This document shows positions 48,951 to 56,549 of a DNA stretch of 64,000 bases, piece by piece. Source of the stretch: Candidatus Methanoperedens nitratireducens. Its GTDB lineage: Archaea > Halobacteriota > Methanosarcinia > Methanosarcinales > Methanoperedenaceae. A program made the translations under genes and the position numbers. The notes beneath the pieces are model-generated. The model searched no databases. It worked only from the letters and a program-made list of their open reading frames with translations, and was not told the origin of the DNA. The stretch's first letter is position 1; every line of letters starts with the position of its first letter. Location of the stretch: positions 1-64,000 of the forward strand of contig NZ_FZMP01000196.1 of assembly GCF_900196725.1 (NCBI RefSeq), read 5' to 3'.

Positions 48951-50054
48951 TTAAGTTTCCGTCGTGACCTTAATACTATGTGCATATCTGCCCGCCTCCC
49001 CTAAAGCTGTCTCGCGTGTTTTGCCAGTTCCAAGGAATGTGGTCACAGGTTCATCGGGCTGCACAATCCACCCGCTTTGAGGGACATCCACAGCACGTCC
49101 GGTATTCATGCATTTAATTAACCTGTCCGAGAGCCTGTTATCTATAACAACTTTCCTGTCTGCGTACAGTATGGTCTTGGCTGCAAAACACTTAGCTTTT
49201 TTTGGTTCTGGAAGCCAGCCTTTAAATGCCTCCACATGTGCATCAAAAACATTTATTCCGGTTGACAGCTCCACCGTGTCGATACTTCCCTGGAAACGCG
49301 GATTGACCTCGATGGCGACTATTCCGTTCTCCGTCCGGATGAAATCCACGCCGTTTGTACCTGCAAGCCCGAATTCCAGAGCTATCTGTGTCGAATATCT
49401 TATCATTTCTTCGCTAAATCCTGAAACGAACGGCGTGATGTTGCCGCAATAAGCAAAAGGCAGTCTTGTAAGCCAGGGAACACCAATCAACTGCTCATTC
49501 AGGGACACGACAACGGCATCATCCCCGGTGCCTATTAAAGAAGCGCTGCACGGTATGCCTTCCACGAATTCCTGTGCTATGAGCTCGCCAGCATCATCCC
49601 GCGCGCTAAAAACAGCCAGTTCATCTTCGTTTATGGCGATGGCGTTCCTCATACCCCCGGAGCCCGACCTCGGTTTTATCATCAGTGGAAATCCAAGCCC
49701 CGATGCTTTATCAAGCGGCTCGGTCTCAGGATGAGGTATCTCCATTGACCTGAATTTCTTTGCTATCTTTAATTTGTCATTCACTTCTTCAATTAACGAT
49801 AACCTGTTATTCAGGGTATTTTTGAATTTCAGCTTTTCATAACCCGGTCCTAGTACCACAGCATCGACATCGCCAAAAGAGCGAGCCAGCTCGTATATAC
49901 CTGTCTCAGGAATATCCCCGAAGGAACTCGCTTTATCTGCACATTTTACCATGTCCACATCGCCGAAATGGTCAAGGGCATAGACTGTGTGTCCCGCTTT
50001 TTTTGCAGAGCACACGATACTGCGGCTGCTCTTGCAAATCACAAGTACTTTCAT
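48951..50054 (-). CDS. ATP-grasp ligase, possibly tyramine-glutamate ligase (MfnD-like)
   Basis: A 367-aa ATP-grasp protein. The N-terminal domain (VLVICKSSRSIVCSAKKAGHTVYALDHFGD) is followed by the ATP-binding GFPLMIKPRSGSGGMRNAI, VEGIPCSASLIG and the metal site IVAIEVNPRFQGSIDTVE. It belongs to archaeal carboligases related to biotin carboxylase, a group that includes the methanofuran biosynthesis enzyme MfnD. That substrate assignment is tentative. It overlaps trm56 by 4 nt (ATGA), so the two are co-translated. Confidence 0.75.
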   Translation of the reverse strand: MKVLVICKSSRSIVCSAKKAGHTVYALDHFGDVDMVKCADKASSFGDIPETGIYELARSFGDVDAVVLGPGYEKLKFKNTLNNRLSLIEEVNDKLKIAKKFRSMEIPHPETEPLDKASGLGFPLMIKPRSGSGGMRNAIAINEDELAVFSARDDAGELIAQEFVEGIPCSASLIGTGDDAVVVSLNEQLIGVPWLTRLPFAYCGNITPFVSGFSEEMIRYSTQIALEFGLAGTNGVDFIRTENGIVAIEVNPRFQGSIDTVELSTGINVFDAHVEAFKGWLPEPKKAKCFAAKTILYADRKVVIDNRLSDRLIKCMNTGRAVDVPQSGWIVQPDEPVTTFLGTGKTRETALGEAGRYAHSIKVTTET

Positions 50055-50578
50055 TTGCTCTTTACCTCTTTACCTTTCCTGCATGGGATGATCTCAATCT
50101 CGCCGCCTGTAAACCGGGAGCTCAGGGAATCTTTGCCCGATGATGCATTAAGCCTGTCAAGCACGATCGCAAGGGCTGCAACCTCGGAATGCGGCTGGTT
50201 ACCCACGGCGACATTCCAGTCCGCAAGCTCATAGACCTCAGGCGGCACTTTTTCAGCCCCCACGACAATCATAAGGCTGCAGGTCGTGATCTCATCGATC
50301 GCGTCCGGAAGATTGAGCCCGTACATCGTGAGGTGCATCACTTTGCCTCCGGCTTCTTTCCACTTTTTGATCTCGCTTTTCCAGCTAGTTATTCTCCTGA
50401 CGTAGAAAGAGCCGCCCCACCTGTTCTTTACTTCATCCAGGCTTTTTTCGATGCCTGCATCATCAGAATCAAGGAGCATCCCCTCAGCGCCCAGGGCGCG
50501 CGCTGTGAGCGCCACATGCGTGGTTATCCGCTGGTCCCTCTGGATTCTATGCCCGAGCCTTAAAATGACTATTCTCAT
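50051..50578 (-). CDS. trm56: tRNA (cytidine-56-2'-O)-methyltransferase
   Basis: A ~175-aa SPOUT-class enzyme found only in archaea. The N-terminal VILRLGHRIQRDQRITTHVALTARALGAEG is the family hallmark, and GAEKVPPEVYELADWNVAVGNQPHSEVAALAI forms the knotted SAM site. It methylates the ribose of C56 in the T loop of tRNA. ATG 50578 (MRIVILRL) is preferred over TTG 50584. The gene overlaps both neighbours, indicating an operon with the aCPSF2-like nuclease. Confidence 0.95.
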   Translation of the reverse strand: MRIVILRLGHRIQRDQRITTHVALTARALGAEGMLLDSDDAGIEKSLDEVKNRWGGSFYVRRITSWKSEIKKWKEAGGKVMHLTMYGLNLPDAIDEITTCSLMIVVGAEKVPPEVYELADWNVAVGNQPHSEVAALAIVLDRLNASSGKDSLSSRFTGGEIEIIPCRKGKEVKSK

Positions 50579-50580
50579 AT

Positions 50581-51819
50581 TCAAATGTAAACAGTTTCTC
50601 CGTTGGCTGGGGCAATCGAATCCACTCCCAGCTCTTCTTTTATCCAGCTCGCAAAGCCGCCCGTATTATCCCCGTGAACAGGGATAACCGTTTGCGTTCC
50701 GTTATCGCAGAATTTTTTTACAACGTCTCTTAGCTGCGCATCCCCGCAGTGCGCCGAAAAATCATATAGCTCAAGCCTGCATTTGAGGTGGGTTATTTTA
50801 TTCCTGTCCTCTATATACCCGCTTTCCAGTGCTTTTCTGCCGTTCGTTCCCTCGACCTGGTAACCCGTGAGGTGGATCTTTGATCTCGGGTCGTCATACA
50901 TCTCGCTGATATAATAGAGCACAGGACCGCCGTTCAGCATCCCGGCGCTGGTCACTATCACAGAGGGCTCGCTGATTATCTCCTTGCGCTGCTCAGGCTC
51001 TACGATATTTAAGCTCGTGAACGCTTTTTCAAGTTTGTGTATATCCTTCACATGTTCAGGCGATCGTTTTATCAGGTTGAAGACATCGACTCCCATGCCG
51101 TCGACATAAGCGTGAAGCCCGTGCTTTCTCAGGATAAGCATTATTTCCTGCGTCCTCCCTATGCTGAAAGCCGGGATTATGGCTTTTCCACCGTTATCAA
51201 GGGTATCTCTTACAGATCCGATGAACCGCTCCTCCAGTTCCTTCCTGGGCGTGTGGTTCTTGCCAAAATACGTGCTTTCTATCAGCAATATATCGTTTTC
51301 AGGATAATCCGTGTCCGCGCCTTTCTGGAGTTCGGTCTCGATTGTGTTTATGTCCCCGGTATAGAACAGGCTCTGGTTACCTTTTACAAGATGTACGGAC
51401 GATGAGCCTGGGATATGACCTGCATCGTACAGGCATGCCTGGTAGCCACTTGTCTCGAACTCCTGCCTGTATTTTACCGCTCTTGCGCGCCTCTCGAACT
51501 CCTGGATCTCTTCGTTGTAGTAAGGTATGTTATGACCTTTATTCTCGCTTATTTTAAGGGTATCCCTTGCCAGCAGTCCTGACAGCTTTGATGTTGTGCC
51601 CGTACAATATATCTCAGGTTCAAGGTCCATGAGATTGGGTGCAAGCCCGCAGTGGTCAAGATGCCCATGCGAGATTATCAGGGTTTTCGGGCGCATGCCA
51701 TTCAATGGATAGGCGGGCGGGTCTGTTGGTTTGATGCCGTAATCGAGAAGTAGTTCATCATTGACAAGTATTGCGGACCTTCCGACTTCGCCTGCTCCTC
51801 CTAAAAATCGTATGTTAAT
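50581..51819 (-). CDS. MBL/beta-CASP ribonuclease (aCPSF2/RNase J-like), apparent ATT start
   Basis: A 412-aa metallo-beta-lactamase/beta-CASP nuclease. Motifs: FLGGAGEVGRSAI at the start, SHGHLDHCG, YDAGHIPGSSSVHL, the beta-CASP insert PAFSIGRTQEIMLIL and SAGMLNGGPV, and the C-terminal SAHCGDAQL and PVHGDN. No KH domain is present, as in aCPSF2. There is no ATG/GTG/TTG in frame between an upstream TGA and the first strand; GAGGCGAT on the coding strand is followed 3 nt later by ATT 51819. The first TTG (51705) would delete the first ~38 residues. Role: mRNA decay or 3'-end processing. Confidence 0.88.
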   Translation of the reverse strand: MNIRFLGGAGEVGRSAILVNDELLLDYGIKPTDPPAYPLNGMRPKTLIISHGHLDHCGLAPNLMDLEPEIYCTGTTSKLSGLLARDTLKISENKGHNIPYYNEEIQEFERRARAVKYRQEFETSGYQACLYDAGHIPGSSSVHLVKGNQSLFYTGDINTIETELQKGADTDYPENDILLIESTYFGKNHTPRKELEERFIGSVRDTLDNGGKAIIPAFSIGRTQEIMLILRKHGLHAYVDGMGVDVFNLIKRSPEHVKDIHKLEKAFTSLNIVEPEQRKEIISEPSVIVTSAGMLNGGPVLYYISEMYDDPRSKIHLTGYQVEGTNGRKALESGYIEDRNKITHLKCRLELYDFSAHCGDAQLRDVVKKFCDNGTQTVIPVHGDNTGGFASWIKEELGVDSIAPANGETVYI

Positions 51820-51840
51820 GTTATCGCCTCAGCTTGTAGT

Positions 51841-51847
51841 TTATATA
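51841..51847 (-). promoter_or_regulatory. TATA box of aCPSF2-like nuclease gene
   Basis: TATATAA on the minus strand (in TGCTATATAA) lies about 25 nt before the proposed ATT start and directly downstream of the phased AGTTCGT array. Initiation would be very close to the start codon. Confidence 0.5.
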
Positions 51848-51855
51848 GCATAAAG

Positions 51856-51891
51856 ACAAACAACGAACTAATACGAACTCTGTACGAACTC
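51856..51891 (-). repeat. Second AGTTCGT array, near-identical to 40752-40786
   Basis: This 36-bp sequence differs from the left arm near 40.75 kb only by one inserted T. On the minus strand it contains GAGTTCGT, GAGTTCGT and TAGTTCGT spaced by 10-11 bp and ends about 10 bp upstream of a TATA box, the position of an activator or repressor site. Coding does not explain the identity because it is intergenic in both places. Confidence 0.8.
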
Positions 51892-51999
51892 CAATTAGGC
51901 TCGACGTTAATCCATTTCAAACTCGTTGCTTATTTAATTATAAATTGTTATGGTTCAATATAAAACTTTATGGACAATGTTGCTGGAGATCCGGGCCAA

Positions 52000-53144
52000 T
52001 TAAACCTCAAGCTTCTCAAGCCGCAGTGCAGCCTCCATTAAAGTCTCATCCTTCTTGGAGAACGTGAACCGAAATTTATGTTTTCCTGCTTCGCTCTTAT
52101 AAAAGCTGCTCCCCGGCACAGCAGCAACTCCGATCTCGCCTACCATGTATTTCGCAAAAGCCATATCATCCATACCTGTGCCCTCAGGTATATCCGCCAG
52201 TATGTAATACGCGCCCTCCGGCAGACGGCATTTAAATCCTGCTTTTATTAATGCCTTATAGAGCAGCTTTCTCTTCCCGTCGTACATCCGCACAAGCTCT
52301 TCATAATACGAATCAGGGAATCCCAGGGCTGTTACGCATGCATGCTGGAGCGGCGCGGGAGCGCCCACCGTGAGGAAATCATGCACCTTCCGTATAGCCG
52401 AGGTCAGGTTCTTCCCTGCGAGCGCATAGCCTATCCTCCATCCTGTAACGCTATAGGTCTTTGAGAATCCGCTTATGGTTATCGTCCTGTCCTTCATCTC
52501 ATCCAGCGACCCGATGCTGATATGCTTTTTATTATCATACAGGATGTATTCGTATATCTCATCGGTCACAGCAATAATATCGTGGTCCACGCATAGTTCC
52601 GTGATCAGTTTTAGCTCATTCGCAGTGAACACTTTCCCGCACGGGTTATTTGGCGTGTTAAGGATAAGTGCGCGCGTCTTCTTATTAAAAGCAGAAACAA
52701 GAGCCTCTTCATCTATGCTGTTATCATCGTTTAAAGGCACGAACCGCGGAACTGCCCCTGAGACGGCTGAATCGGGGCCGTAGTTCTCATAGAACGGCTC
52801 AAATACAACGACCTCATCCCCCTCGTTTATTAAAGCGAGCATGGAAGCCATCATGGCTTCGTCGAGCCGCAGGTTACCGTGATCTCTGTTTCGGGGTCGG
52901 CTTCGATATGATTATATTCGCGGGCTTTTCGTGATATCTCTTCCCGCAGGTCTTTTGCGCCCCATGTAATTGAATACTGGTTATAATCCTCCAGGATCGC
53001 CGAAGCTGCTGCGCGCTTTAGCTCTTCCGGCGCAGGGAAATCCGGGAATCCCTGCGCCAGGTTGATCGCACCGTGTTTTAATGAGAGACGCGTCATGTCG
53101 CGGATGACCGACTCCATAAAATGGTCTACTCTGCGGGATAACAT
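52000..53144 (-). pseudogene. Class I aminotransferase, split by a one-base shift
   Basis: The N-terminal part (53144 to ~52860) encodes RVDHFMESVIRDMTRLSLKHG, AINLAQGFPDFPAP and ends in ITVTCGST; reading then shifts to a second frame from ~52860 with AMMASMLALINEGDEV, NTPNNPCGK, DEIYEYILYDNKKHISIG and the PLP lysine in SGFSKTYSVTGWRIGY. One G missing near 52859 restores a normal ~380-aa enzyme (TCGSTEAMMAS). Either a sequencing error or recent inactivation. It resembles a KAT/aspartate-type enzyme. Confidence 0.85.
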
Positions 53145-53274
53145 ATGTCTCCTGAAAGGTACAATAGATATTTAAATTTCGCGTATCCATCGTGATTTTC
53201 CCAACAGGAGGAAATCCAGTCAAAGTCGTTGACCGCGGATTAAAACCCGAAAGGTATCGGCGTGGATGCTTCTC

Positions 53275-53787
53275 TCAGTGACCCCCTTCACCCATTTTGA
53301 CTTCCTGCATGACAGGTGCAGCTTCACGCTTTTGTTCGCCTCCCGGCATGCCATGTATCTTTTTCACTTTAACGGCGATATCTTTTCCCAGACGTTTGCA
53401 CTCCTCAAGATCTTTATCGGTAGGTTGATATTGGATACGCAATACCGGGTCTATCACTTCCATGCCGAGTTTTCGCATTTTTTCTGCAATCATTACAGGT
53501 GCCTCACCGCTCCACCCGTAAGAGCCGAAAGCCGCTCCTAATTTAGCTTTTATCTTTGCTTTTTCAAGGCTTTCGATAAATTTCTCCATCGGAGGCAGCA
53601 TTCTATAGTAAAATGTGGAAGAACCTATTGCAATCGCATCTGCATCTTCCAATTCTTCTATCCTTGCTTCATTGAAGTTCATGGCTATTGCTTCAACATT
53701 TCTTGATTGAATCCCTGCTACAATGGCATCCGCCATCGCTTTTGTGTTTCCTGATGTGCTCAGGTACACTACTACTACTTTTGGCAT
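53275..53787 (-). CDS. Flavodoxin-like protein
   Basis: A 170-aa protein. VVVVYLSTSGNTKAMADAI forms the FMN phosphate loop, AIAIGSSTFYYRMLPPMEKF and GAAFGSYGWSGEAPV make the flavin-binding loops. It carries a Gly/His-rich C-terminal tail. It probably transfers electrons as a low-potential flavoprotein or is the flavodoxin domain of an FprA-like system. GGGGAGA precedes the start. It is a single-gene unit. Confidence 0.88.
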   Translation of the reverse strand: MPKVVVVYLSTSGNTKAMADAIVAGIQSRNVEAIAMNFNEARIEELEDADAIAIGSSTFYYRMLPPMEKFIESLEKAKIKAKLGAAFGSYGWSGEAPVMIAEKMRKLGMEVIDPVLRIQYQPTDKDLEECKRLGKDIAVKVKKIHGMPGGEQKREAAPVMQEVKMGEGGH

Positions 53788-53995
53788 ATTTTTCTCCCCA
53801 TGTTATTGAATGAGTGATTTTTTAGCTTCCACTCACATATTAATGTTATATGTTATATCAGTAAAAGCTTTCGCTCGATGAAGTGCTATGGAAAGCAGGG
53901 GTTTCAAAAAGTCCTTTTTTAGTTTGAATTTATCCTGTTCGCTTGATTTCTGCGGCATCTCTTCAGGCTCATGGTTTCATTTAATGCTGGTAGCG

Positions 53996-54718
53996 TTATT
54001 TTATCCCTGCTATTGTAACTAACCCATTTTCAATATCGTTAAATTCTATTTTAAATCCGGCATCTTTAAAATAATCCTTTACTACATCCCGCGAAATTAT
54101 CAATTTTTTATATGAGCTTATTTTTTGGATCCATCTCCCATTCTCTTTTTCATAAATTATATCAAAAACTTTTACATAAGTAGAGCGACGTTCCAAAAAG
54201 CAAGTAAAAATCCTGTTATCATCACTTCTAACAGGAATAAATCTCTGTTCTTCTTTTAGTTCAAATGTCAAATCCCTGAATGTTAAAATCAGTTTCCCGG
54301 ATTTTAAAAGTATTTTATAACTATTTTTAATCAATTTCTGGACAGACTCCAGACTATCAAGGTGGGTAATAGTATCTCCCATGCAAACTATTAATTCAGG
54401 TTTGCAGTTAGAGTAAATATCAAAATTTAAAATATTGTCTTCTATTGCTTCGATACTTAAGCCGTTACTTTTACTTTTCAATTCATTCAATAGTTTTTTG
54501 CTAAAATCAATCGCTTTAACCTTAAATCCGATTTTTGCCAGCGGAATTGATTGAAAGCCGCAACCGGCTCCCAGATCAATAGCGATTTTCGATGAAACCG
54601 GTTTGATATTATGGCACTGAAAAAATCGCTGGTTTTCGTTCAGTTTAGCGTTAAAATCACCGAACATCCAGGAATAATAATTCGCCAGGTGATTCTCATA
54701 GTGTTCCTTTGTATCCAT
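53996..54718 (-). CDS. Class I SAM-dependent methyltransferase
   Basis: A 240-aa methyltransferase. Motif I is AIDLGAGCGFQSIPLAKIGFKVKAIDFS (~47-74), with ELIVCMGDTITHL as motif II/III. The C-terminal half is beta-rich. The substrate is unknown. It is notably AT-rich relative to its neighbours. The frame extends upstream without a stop into the C-terminal remnant of another methyltransferase (54719-54920), so its 5' end may be chimeric. Confidence 0.78.
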   Translation of the reverse strand: MDTKEHYENHLANYYSWMFGDFNAKLNENQRFFQCHNIKPVSSKIAIDLGAGCGFQSIPLAKIGFKVKAIDFSKKLLNELKSKSNGLSIEAIEDNILNFDIYSNCKPELIVCMGDTITHLDSLESVQKLIKNSYKILLKSGKLILTFRDLTFELKEEQRFIPVRSDDNRIFTCFLERRSTYVKVFDIIYEKENGRWIQKISSYKKLIISRDVVKDYFKDAGFKIEFNDIENGLVTIAGIK

Positions 54719-54920
54719 TGCTGCCTCCGATCCTTGCCCGGTATTCTCCGCTATGAGTATCCATGAAATGTGATGATGCGTCTTCCCCTGAGTTCCGGGT
54801 TCATCGTACTCGCGCTCGTACAGTTCCTTAATAGAAAGAAATCTGAAATCCTCCTCCAGATCTTCTTTTGTGCAGAAATGAAGGTACTTATTATATATAA
54901 ACGAATTGGGTTCATATATC
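54719..54920 (-). pseudogene. C-terminal fragment of a second SAM methyltransferase
   Basis: On the minus strand an open stretch after a TAG at about 54921 encodes NKYLHFCTKEDLEEDFRF, LSIKELYEREYDEPGTQG and KTHHHISWILIAEN, the ending typical of small-molecule methyltransferases (the conserved HxHxWxL(I)AEN). No start codon or N-terminal SAM motifs are present. It is in frame with the downstream methyltransferase gene. It is best read as a remnant left by gene decay or recombination. Confidence 0.6.
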
Positions 54921-54947
54921 TATTCAGCAAGAGCGGAAGCGAAAGTA

Positions 54948-55484
54948 TTATTGTCTAAATTCGCCCGTAAACCTGAACTCCCACAAACTCCCGCCTTTGA
55001 TCTCCTTCTGCCTCAGGTGCTCTATCTCATGGGCAATATCATAAGCAGTAGAGCCATCGAAAACGAGTTCTTTTTCAGCCAGTTCCTCTATCTTTATCTC
55101 CTTTTCAAGAGGATTTACAGTAGTTTTTATTATGCGGTCACTCATTACTCGAACTTTGTATGGTCGCCTGACAAGCAATCTCATCTCCTCATTCCCGCAT
55201 TTCTCAAGCCTGTGGACAGTTCCCTCTTCATCTCTAATTTCAGGATTAACGAACAAATATATTTCCTCAAGAGAATATCCGAGTTTTCTTTCATCATCGT
55301 AAATCGTGGTCTTGTCCATCACTGCCATTGTCTTTATGTCCTCGGAAGAATAGCTCCAGTCCCCGCCGTCCCTCAGGGAGAGCAGAAGCGGAGTAAAAGC
55401 ATCTGCCGGCAAGTTAAAACTTGAAATCAGCTTTCTCTCGGCATTCGTGAAATCTATGATTTCCCTGACCTTATCTATGTCCAT
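54948..55484 (-). CDS. Peptide deformylase-like metalloprotein
   Basis: A 178-aa protein. The order FVNPEI (~78-83), Cys96 in EKCGN, RRPYKVRV (~106-113) and HEIEH (His152-Glu153, His156) mirrors the deformylase pattern NPEI, EGCLS, RP.. and HE.DH, giving a possible Cys/His/His metal site and catalytic Glu. The first deformylase motif GxGxAAxQ is not obvious, so the substrate may differ. Archaea do not formylate initiator Met. The gene overlaps the Nudix hydrolase gene by 14 nt. Confidence 0.6.
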   Translation of the reverse strand: MDIDKVREIIDFTNAERKLISSFNLPADAFTPLLLSLRDGGDWSYSSEDIKTMAVMDKTTIYDDERKLGYSLEEIYLFVNPEIRDEEGTVHRLEKCGNEEMRLLVRRPYKVRVMSDRIIKTTVNPLEKEIKIEELAEKELVFDGSTAYDIAHEIEHLRQKEIKGGSLWEFRFTGEFRQ

Positions 55485-55908
55485 TTTCTATGATCCTTTG
55501 TTCCTTAAGGAATGTATGTGCCTTCCTCAGTATATTCTTCGCATTCTCAAAAGTGAGTCGCTCTATAGCCTTTTGATAGTCCAGCCACTCGTAGCCGGTA
55601 TGTTCGAAAGATAGCACCACTTCACTAGTTTCGGTCTCCATCAGGAAAAATACGGCTTCCTTATAGACAGTCCTGCCCCCCATCTTGAAAAAATATCTTA
55701 TCTCTTCCCTGAATCCTTCGATGAACCTTGCATCCGTGATACCTGTTTCTTCCATGAGCTCTCTTACGACCGTGTCCCTTTCGCTCTCGCCTTTCTCGAC
55801 CTCGCCTTTTACATAATCCCAGTGACCTGCTTCGTAATGCAATAAAAGATATTTTACTTCCCGGTTTTTCCTGAATACTACGGCCCCACATGATTTTTTC
55901 CGCATCAT
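55471..55908 (-). CDS. Nudix hydrolase (diadenosine-polyphosphate hydrolase-like)
   Basis: A 145-aa Nudix protein. The Nudix box is GEVEKGESERDTVVRELMEETGI (~35-57), matching GX5EX7REUXEEXGU. The N-terminal KSCGAVVFRKNREVKYLLLHY is typical of Ap4A hydrolases. It probably cleaves dinucleoside polyphosphates or damaged nucleotides. It lies between a uracil-DNA glycosylase gene and the deformylase-like gene, all on the minus strand, consistent with a repair/clean-up operon. Confidence 0.88.
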   Translation of the reverse strand: MMRKKSCGAVVFRKNREVKYLLLHYEAGHWDYVKGEVEKGESERDTVVRELMEETGITDARFIEGFREEIRYFFKMGGRTVYKEAVFFLMETETSEVVLSFEHTGYEWLDYQKAIERLTFENAKNILRKAHTFLKEQRIIENGHR

Positions 55909-55933
55909 ATTTCTTCCCTGTAGCTATTATATA

Positions 55934-56521
55934 TTATACGGATTCTTCAAGTTCTTTCTTTATTTTCTGGAAATCCTCTTTGAGTCTTTGCCTGAATGAA
56001 GGATTATAAAGTACTGCTGCCGGATGATAGGTGGGTATTATCCTTACAGGAATATCAAGAAGCCTCTCCGTATATATCCTTCCCCTGACCTGCGCGAGCC
56101 CATTTACCTCAACACCTACCTTTGAAAGGATATATTTTGTTGAGTGCTTTCCCAGTGTAGCAATGATATTTGGCTTTATGATATGTATCTGCCTGTCAAG
56201 ATAGGATGTGCAGGCTTTGATCTCATCGGCTCTTGGCTCCCTGTTCTCAGGCGGTCTGTGCTTTACGATATTGCATATATACACATCTTCCCTTTTAAGA
56301 CCTGTAACTGAAATGAGCGTGTTGAGAAGCTTTCCCGCGCTCCCGACGAAAGGTCTGCCTTTAATATCTTCCTGGTTACCCGGCGCCTCGCCTATCAGCA
56401 TAAGGGATGCATCAAGATTGCCTTCACCGGGAACAGGATTCCTGGCGTGCTGCCAGAGGCGGCATTTTCTACAGACCTGCACCTGTGCGACTATTTCATC
56501 GATAAGTTCCTGCTTTGGCAT
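55934..56521 (-). CDS. udg: Uracil-DNA glycosylase, family 4 ([4Fe-4S])
   Basis: A 195-aa family 4 glycosylase. The iron-sulfur cysteines are in CRKCRLW near residue 17 and later C-x-n-C pairs (CNIVKHRPPENREP, CTSYLDRQIHI). The catalytic motif is LIGEAPGNQEDIKGRPFVGSAGKLLN and the HPAAVLYNP near the C-terminus corresponds to motif B. It removes uracil from DNA. It precedes the Nudix gene by 25 nt on the same strand. Confidence 0.95.
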   Translation of the reverse strand: MPKQELIDEIVAQVQVCRKCRLWQHARNPVPGEGNLDASLMLIGEAPGNQEDIKGRPFVGSAGKLLNTLISVTGLKREDVYICNIVKHRPPENREPRADEIKACTSYLDRQIHIIKPNIIATLGKHSTKYILSKVGVEVNGLAQVRGRIYTERLLDIPVRIIPTYHPAAVLYNPSFRQRLKEDFQKIKKELEESV

Positions 56522-56549
56522 ATTGATCTGAAAAAGCTATATTTTCCAC

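Noticed and set aside
53150-53270. Possible short plus-strand peptide (PVKVVDRGLKPERYRRG) between aminotransferase and flavodoxin genes
   Set aside because: No start signal, no recognised family and an early stop; could be a remnant but is not supportable.
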